Shown piece after piece: positions 59,739 through 64,000 of a DNA stretch of 64,000 bases (positions are counted from its first letter, which is position 1; each line of letters opens with the position of its first letter). A program made the translations under genes and the position numbers. The notes beneath the pieces are model-generated. The model was not told where the DNA came from. It made no database searches and saw nothing but the letters and a program-made list of their open reading frames with translations. The stretch is from Paenarthrobacter nicotinovorans (GTDB lineage: Bacteria > Actinomycetota > Actinomycetes > Actinomycetales > Micrococcaceae), in contig NZ_SZVS01000006.1 in assembly GCF_007670255.1 (NCBI RefSeq), forward strand, positions 237,965 through 301,964. The letters are read 5' to 3'.

Positions 59739-62700
59739 ATGAACAAGGAAAACTTGAACCCCTCCGTTGAAGGACTTCTCCGGGCATGGCTTCCCGGCAA
59801 ACGTTGGTTCCCGGTCAAGAGCCCCGACTTTGCGTTGGAGCAAGTGGGCAGCTTCCGGCTTCCAGGCGGCGGCGACGCCGAACTGGAGGTCTTGCTGCTG
59901 GCCGTCACCCACAGGACGGCCGACGGCGGCCCGCGGACCGACGTCGTGCAGGTACCGCTGAGCTTCCACAGCCAGCCGCTGGTTGACGCGCCGACGGCCC
60001 TCCTGGGCGAGATCACGGATCCTGGCCTTCGCCTGGTGTACGACGCCGTCTACGATCCCGGATTTATTTCGGCCTGGCTGCAACTGATGCGCAGCGAAGG
60101 AGCTGTGGCTTCGGTCCAGGGCCACCTCACCCATGGTCGCGTTCCGCTCCCGGGAACTCCGGTATCGGTGCGGGTCCTGTCCGGTGAGCAGTCCAACACG
60201 TCCGTCATTATCGACGACGGCGAGTCGGCCGCGATCGTGAAAATCTTCCGCGTCCTCTCGGCAGGCAAGAACCCGGAAGTGGAGCTGGGCGCCGCCCTGA
60301 CAGCCGCGGACACCCGCGAGGTTCCCGCGACGTTGGGGTGGATCACGGGCTCGTGGCATGGGCCGGCGTCGAAAGCCACTGCCGGGGAGTCCGGTGCGGA
60401 GTCATCCGGCGAGCTGACGGTTGCGCACGAATTCCTGATCGGTGGCCTGGACGCTTGGCGTCTGGCTGTTGACGCGGCAGCGGCCGGCAACGATTTCACG
60501 GACGAAGCCCGTGGGCTGGGAAAGGCCACGGCCACGGTCCACGCCAGGCTGGCGGAGACCTTTGGCACCCACGATGGCCAGGAGCAGGGCTCCGACATCA
60601 TCGCAACCCTTGCCCGGCGTGTCCGGCAGTCGTGGGCTGAGGCGTCAACCGCCGTCGGGCCTTATGACGCAAGTCTTGAAGAGCTGCTGTCGGCGCTCGA
60701 TCCACAGTCCGTGGGCCAATTGCAGCGCATCCATGGCGACCTCCACCTGGGCCAGATCCTGCAGGTTCCCGGCGCAACGGGGGAGCCGGGCCGCTGGGCC
60801 ATCCTGGACTTCGAGGGGGAGCCGCTCCGGACCATTGATGAGCGCAACAACCCCGACCTTCCCTTGCGGGACGTCACCGGCATGTTGCGCTCGTTCGACT
60901 ACGCAGCCGGGGCAGCCATCCGGGAAAACCCCGAGGCGAAGGTGCCGGAAAACTGGGTGGATGACTGCGCCGCAGCCTTCATCGAGGGGTACAGCGACGT
61001 CACCCCTGGAACCATTGACCGCCAGTCGCCGCTCTTTGTGGCATTGTGGCTGGACAAGGCCTTATACGAGGTGGTGTACGAGCTGCGTAACCGGCCCGAC
61101 TGGTTGTCGATACCGGTCAACGCATCGCGACAAATCCTCGACAACACAAGCCGCGGCAAGCATGCGGCAGCAACAGCGGAAGGTAATGACATGACTGGCT
61201 CAGCACGTACCGAACGGCCCCGAGTTCCCCTGCACGTGGACTCCGAGACCTTGGAACGCGTGGCGGCCGGCGCTTACCACGCGCCGCACTCGGTCCTCGG
61301 CGCCCATCTCGATGACCACGGCCATGTAACCATCAGGACGGTGAAGCACCTGGCCAAGACCGTCACGGTAGTCACCGAAGCCGGCCGCACCCCCATGGAG
61401 CACGAATCACACGGTGTGTGGGCAGCGGTCCTCGAACCGCTTCAGGCCGGGCATGTGCCGGACTACCGTTTGGAAGTGGTGTACGACGCCGAACCCGTCA
61501 CCATCGATGACCCGTACCACTACCTGCCTACCGTGGGCGAGGTGGACCTGCACCTGATCGGGGAGGGCCGCCATGAACGGCTCTGGGATGTCCTGGGGGC
61601 GCACGTCCAGCATTACCGCTCTTCGCTGAGCGCCGTGGACGGTGTTTCCTTCGCCGTCTGGGCTCCGAACGCCCAGGCTGTCCGCGTCAAGGGCGACTTC
61701 AACGGCTGGGATGGTCGTTCGCACGGCATGCGCTCCCTTGGCTCCTCCGGGGTGTGGGAGATCTTCATCCCAGGCGTTGTAGCAGGGGCGTGCTACAAAT
61801 ACGAGATCCTCACCAAATCCGGCCATTGGATCGAGAAAGCCGACCCGCTGGCATTCGGGACCGAGGTGCCTCCGCTGACGGCATCGCGCGTAGTAGACCC
61901 CAGCTACCGCTTCAAGGACGCGGAGTGGATGGCGGCCCGCGCCAAGAAGGATCCGCACAACTCGCCCATGAGCGTCTATGAAGTCCACCTGGGCTCCTGG
62001 CGACTGGGCCTTGGCTACAAGGAACTCGCCAAGGAACTCGTGGAGTACGTGAAGTGGCTCGGCTTCACCCACGTTGAGTTCATGCCCGTTGCCGAACACC
62101 CCTTCGGCGGGTCCTGGGGTTACCAGGTGACGTCCTACTTTGCTCCGACGTCACGCTTCGGCCACCCGGATGAGTTCCGGTTCCTGGTGGACTCGCTCCA
62201 CCAGGCAGGCATCGGCGTCCTGCTCGACTGGGTTCCTGCACACTTCCCCAAAGACTCGTGGGCACTGGCACAGTTCGACGGCCAGCCGCTCTACGAGCAT
62301 TCAGACCCCGCACTGGGAGAACACCCTGACTGGGGAACCCTGATCTTCGACTTTGGACGCAGCGAGGTCCGGAACTTCCTGGTGGCCAATGCGCTGTACT
62401 GGCTCGAGGAGTTCCACGTCGACGGCCTGCGGGTGGACGCGGTGGCCTCCATGATCTACCTCGACTACTCCCGCGAGGAAGGCCAGTGGCGCCCGAACAA
62501 ATTCGGCGGGCGGGAAAACCTGGAAGCGATCTCCTTCATGCAGGAAGTCAACGCCACGGTCTACAAAACCCACCCGGGCGCAATCGTCATCGCCGAGGAG
62601 TCCACGGCATTCCCCGGTGTTACGGCACCTACCAATCACGGCGGACTGGGCTTCGGCTTGAAGTGGAACATGGGCTGGATGCATGACTCCCTCAAGTACA

Positions 62701-63401
62701 TTTCCGAGGACCCCATCAACCGCAAGTGGCACCACGGCACCGTCACCTTCTCCCTGGTGTATGCGTTCACTGAGAACTTCCTCCTGCCCATCAGCCACGA
62801 CGAGGTTGTCCACGGCAAGGGTTCCATGCTGCGCAAGATGCCGGGCGACCGCTGGCAGCAGCTGGCCAACCTGCGTGCCTTCTTCGCCTACCAGTGGTCG
62901 CACCCGGGCAAGCAGCTCATCTTCATGGGCAGCGAGTTCGGCCAGGAAGCCGAGTGGTCCGAGCAGCACGGACTCGACTGGTTCCTGGCGGACATCCCCT
63001 CGCACCGCGGCCTGCAGCTCCTGCTCAAGGACCTCAACGAGGTGTATTCAGCCACGCCTGCCCTCTACGAGAAGGACAACGAGGCCAGTGGTTTCCAGTG
63101 GATCAACGGCGGAGACGCCGACCACAACGTCCTCACCTTCATCCGCCGGGGCAACAACGGCAAGCCCCTCGTGTGTGCGGTGAACTTCTCCGGCGGTCCG
63201 CACCACGACTACATCCTGGGTGTTCCTTCAGCAGGGGAGTGGACGGAAGTGCTGAACACGGATGCCGAATCCTATGGAGGTTCCGGGGTAATCAACTCCG
63301 GCACTTTGAAGGCCACGACGCCGGGAACCGACGGACAACCGGCCGCACTGTCTGTCACCCTCCCGCCGCTTGGAGCCGCGTGGTTCACCCCGGCTGAGTA
63401 G
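59739..63401 (+). CDS. glgB: Maltokinase-GlgB fusion (maltose 1-phosphate synthesis and glucan branching)
   Basis: This 1220-aa protein joins two enzymes. Residues 1-480 are maltokinase, with a cap domain (about 1-100), a kinase fold and the catalytic loop RIHGDLHLGQIL (Asp334) followed by ILDFEGEPLR. Residues 485-1220 are the branching enzyme GlgB, with two CBM48 domains (about 500-715) and the GH13 barrel with nucleophile Asp900 in GLRVDAVASM and acid Glu953 in VIAEESTAF; the 53-residue spacing equals that of E. coli GlgB. The frame is continuous, so the fusion is real in this sequence. An internal ATG with its own ribosome site lies at the junction (61191). It begins 1 nt after treS. Confidence 0.95.
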   Translation: MNKENLNPSVEGLLRAWLPGKRWFPVKSPDFALEQVGSFRLPGGGDAELEVLLLAVTHRTADGGPRTDVVQVPLSFHSQPLVDAPTALLGEITDPGLRLVYDAVYDPGFISAWLQLMRSEGAVASVQGHLTHGRVPLPGTPVSVRVLSGEQSNTSVIIDDGESAAIVKIFRVLSAGKNPEVELGAALTAADTREVPATLGWITGSWHGPASKATAGESGAESSGELTVAHEFLIGGLDAWRLAVDAAAAGNDFTDEARGLGKATATVHARLAETFGTHDGQEQGSDIIATLARRVRQSWAEASTAVGPYDASLEELLSALDPQSVGQLQRIHGDLHLGQILQVPGATGEPGRWAILDFEGEPLRTIDERNNPDLPLRDVTGMLRSFDYAAGAAIRENPEAKVPENWVDDCAAAFIEGYSDVTPGTIDRQSPLFVALWLDKALYEVVYELRNRPDWLSIPVNASRQILDNTSRGKHAAATAEGNDMTGSARTERPRVPLHVDSETLERVAAGAYHAPHSVLGAHLDDHGHVTIRTVKHLAKTVTVVTEAGRTPMEHESHGVWAAVLEPLQAGHVPDYRLEVVYDAEPVTIDDPYHYLPTVGEVDLHLIGEGRHERLWDVLGAHVQHYRSSLSAVDGVSFAVWAPNAQAVRVKGDFNGWDGRSHGMRSLGSSGVWEIFIPGVVAGACYKYEILTKSGHWIEKADPLAFGTEVPPLTASRVVDPSYRFKDAEWMAARAKKDPHNSPMSVYEVHLGSWRLGLGYKELAKELVEYVKWLGFTHVEFMPVAEHPFGGSWGYQVTSYFAPTSRFGHPDEFRFLVDSLHQAGIGVLLDWVPAHFPKDSWALAQFDGQPLYEHSDPALGEHPDWGTLIFDFGRSEVRNFLVANALYWLEEFHVDGLRVDAVASMIYLDYSREEGQWRPNKFGGRENLEAISFMQEVNATVYKTHPGAIVIAEESTAFPGVTAPTNHGGLGFGLKWNMGWMHDSLKYISEDPINRKWHHGTVTFSLVYAFTENFLLPISHDEVVHGKGSMLRKMPGDRWQQLANLRAFFAYQWSHPGKQLIFMGSEFGQEAEWSEQHGLDWFLADIPSHRGLQLLLKDLNEVYSATPALYEKDNEASGFQWINGGDADHNVLTFIRRGNNGKPLVCAVNFSGGPHHDYILGVPSAGEWTEVLNTDAESYGGSGVINSGTLKATTPGTDGQPAALSVTLPPLGAAWFTPAE
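61178..61193 (+). promoter_or_regulatory. Internal ribosome-binding site and start within the fusion gene
   Basis: GGAAGG (61178-61183), 7 nt and ATG (61191) lie exactly at the maltokinase-GlgB junction. Starting here would give a free 736-aa GlgB of normal family length from the same message. Confidence 0.55.
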
Positions 63402-63405
63402 CCGG

Positions 63406-63482
63406 CGCTCGCTCACGTCCCCCGGGGTTGGTGCGATCGCTCGCTCACGTTCCCCGGGGTTGGTGCGGACGCTCGCTCACGT
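63406..63482. repeat. 32-bp tandem repeat, three units (island B)
   Basis: Units start at 63406, 63438 and 63470, exactly 32 bp apart, each with CGCTCGCTCACGT followed by CCCCGGGGTTGGTGCG-type sequence; the third is truncated. The family is the same as at 48841-48968. It begins 5 nt after the glgB stop. Confidence 0.85.
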
Positions 63483-63500
63483 AATGACCGCTTTTACGCG

Positions 63501-63528
63501 ACGCTCCTTCACTGCGGTGAAGGAGCGT
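63501..63528. terminator. Hairpin downstream of glgB
   Basis: ACGCTCCTTCAC, TGCG loop, GTGAAGGAGCGT form a perfect 12-bp stem. It follows the repeat island and precedes the rRNA promoter, so it may isolate the glucan operon from the rRNA operon. No T tract is present. Confidence 0.65.
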
Positions 63529-63644
63529 TGCTGGTTAAGCCCCAGTAAAGCGTTCGACGGCGGACCCCGGCTGCGGCGTTTGGGTTCCGAACCGAGAAAC
63601 ACACCGCAGGTGGCCGCCGGGATCCATCCCGCCGAACCGGGGCT

Positions 63645-63673
63645 TTGCCAACCCGGCAGAGTGTGTGTATAGT
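63645..63673 (+). promoter_or_regulatory. rRNA operon promoter
   Basis: TTGCCA (63645-63650), a 17-nt spacer and TATAGT (63668-63673) form the best housekeeping promoter in the window. It directs transcription to the right, into a leader with a boxA-like element, as expected for a ribosomal RNA operon. Confidence 0.75.
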
Positions 63674-63679
63674 TAATAC

Positions 63680-64000
63680 CCGCGCTGCTCCCCAGTGGAG
63701 GGCGGTGATGCTGACAGGAACCCGCAAGGAAAATCAAGTCCAGCTCACCGATTTGACCCGGAGGCAGACAGCGTGTAAGTTTGAAAAGTTGCTTCGGAGC
63801 GATCCAGTGGCCCTGTGGGGTTGGTGGTGGTGCCGTTAGTGTCTGTTGTTTGAGAACTCAATAGTGTGCCAAGTTTGTTGATACCGATTGTTTTTTGATT
63901 GGTTGAAATTTTGCTGGACTGTCGCGCACCCCCGTGTGTGGTGGTCTGGTTTTCAGCTGGTTTCGAATTTTGTGCAGCTGCGTCCGTCGTTATTTCCGGT
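63680..64000 (+). ncRNA. Leader of a ribosomal RNA operon (16S gene beyond the window)
   Basis: The stretch has no convincing reading frame. Its composition changes to T/G-rich, and it contains TGTTGTTTGAGAACTC (63844-63859), the boxA-like antitermination element found before 16S genes in actinobacteria, followed by TCAATAGTGTGC. The 16S gene itself does not begin before base 64000. The start of this feature is set about 7 nt after the -10 element. Confidence 0.7.

Noticed and set aside
59739..63401. Sequencing frameshift or missed stop joining maltokinase and GlgB
   Set aside because: The frame is continuous, the linker is plausible, and maltokinase-GlgB fusions fit the operon logic, so no error needs to be assumed.
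63645..63839. Small protein-coding frame at the right edge
   Set aside because: It overlaps the rRNA promoter and leader, has no ribosome site and no family features.

Overview
The window is high-GC chromosomal DNA of an actinobacterium, most likely Arthrobacter or a close relative (Paenarthrobacter, Pseudarthrobacter). The evidence is gene content: SenX3-RegX3, CarD, the proteasome activator Bpa, the GlgE trehalose-to-glucan route, an IspD-IspF-CysS-RlmB block and a tmk-holB pair. Frequent GTG and TTG starts and many promoters placed 6-8 nt before the start codon (leaderless transcription) fit this. There is no prophage, integrase, transposase or CRISPR array; about 58 genes fill the window densely.

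Layout. 0.1-6.5 kb: quinone oxidoreductase, PadR regulator, CstA-YbdD carbon-starvation/pyruvate permease pair, bpa with a small companion, aldo/keto reductase. 6.5-15.8 kb: a seven-gene minus-strand sugar operon (binding protein, ATPase, permease, two Gfo/Idh/MocA dehydrogenases, a TIM-barrel isomerase, a small monooxygenase-fold protein) divergent from a LacI regulator, with two LacI-type palindromes on the operon promoter. Its content fits the 3-keto-sugar route for levoglucosan. 15.8-21.9 kb: a membrane protein, two zinc alcohol/formaldehyde dehydrogenases, a secreted PhoD phosphatase and a double-domain Lrp regulator. 21.9-29.2 kb: a catabolic cluster of unknown substrate (amidase, DUF5058 and a second membrane protein, M20 amidohydrolase, class III CoA-transferase, fused AccD-AccA carboxyltransferase). 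29.3-41 kb: mixed housekeeping genes (YegP-like protein, two CorC-like proteins, tRNA-Thr, HAD hydrolase, S33 peptidase, holB, tmk, transsulfuration enzyme, DUF2516, methyltransferase, gpmA, phoU). 41-48.8 kb: senX3-regX3, a lipoprotein, carD, ispD, ispF, a lipoprotein, cysS, rlmB. 49-63.4 kb: a nitrilase-fold amidase, then glgX, a secreted RNase with its barstar inhibitor, glgP, glgE, treS and a maltokinase-GlgB fusion. The right edge carries the promoter and leader of an rRNA operon whose 16S gene lies outside.

How the genes work together. TreS interconverts trehalose and maltose, maltokinase makes maltose 1-phosphate, GlgE polymerises it, GlgB branches the glucan, and GlgP and GlgX degrade it, so the last 13 kb is an almost complete storage-glucan cycle. 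SenX3, RegX3 and PhoU form a phosphate-sensing unit; phased GTTCA repeats between phoU and senX3 suggest autoregulation and a weaker set precedes phoD. The best candidates for less-described biology are the amidase-to-carboxyltransferase cluster, the RNase-barstar pair inside the glucan locus, an internal ribosome site inside the maltokinase-GlgB fusion, and two islands of a 32-bp tandem repeat about 14.5 kb apart.
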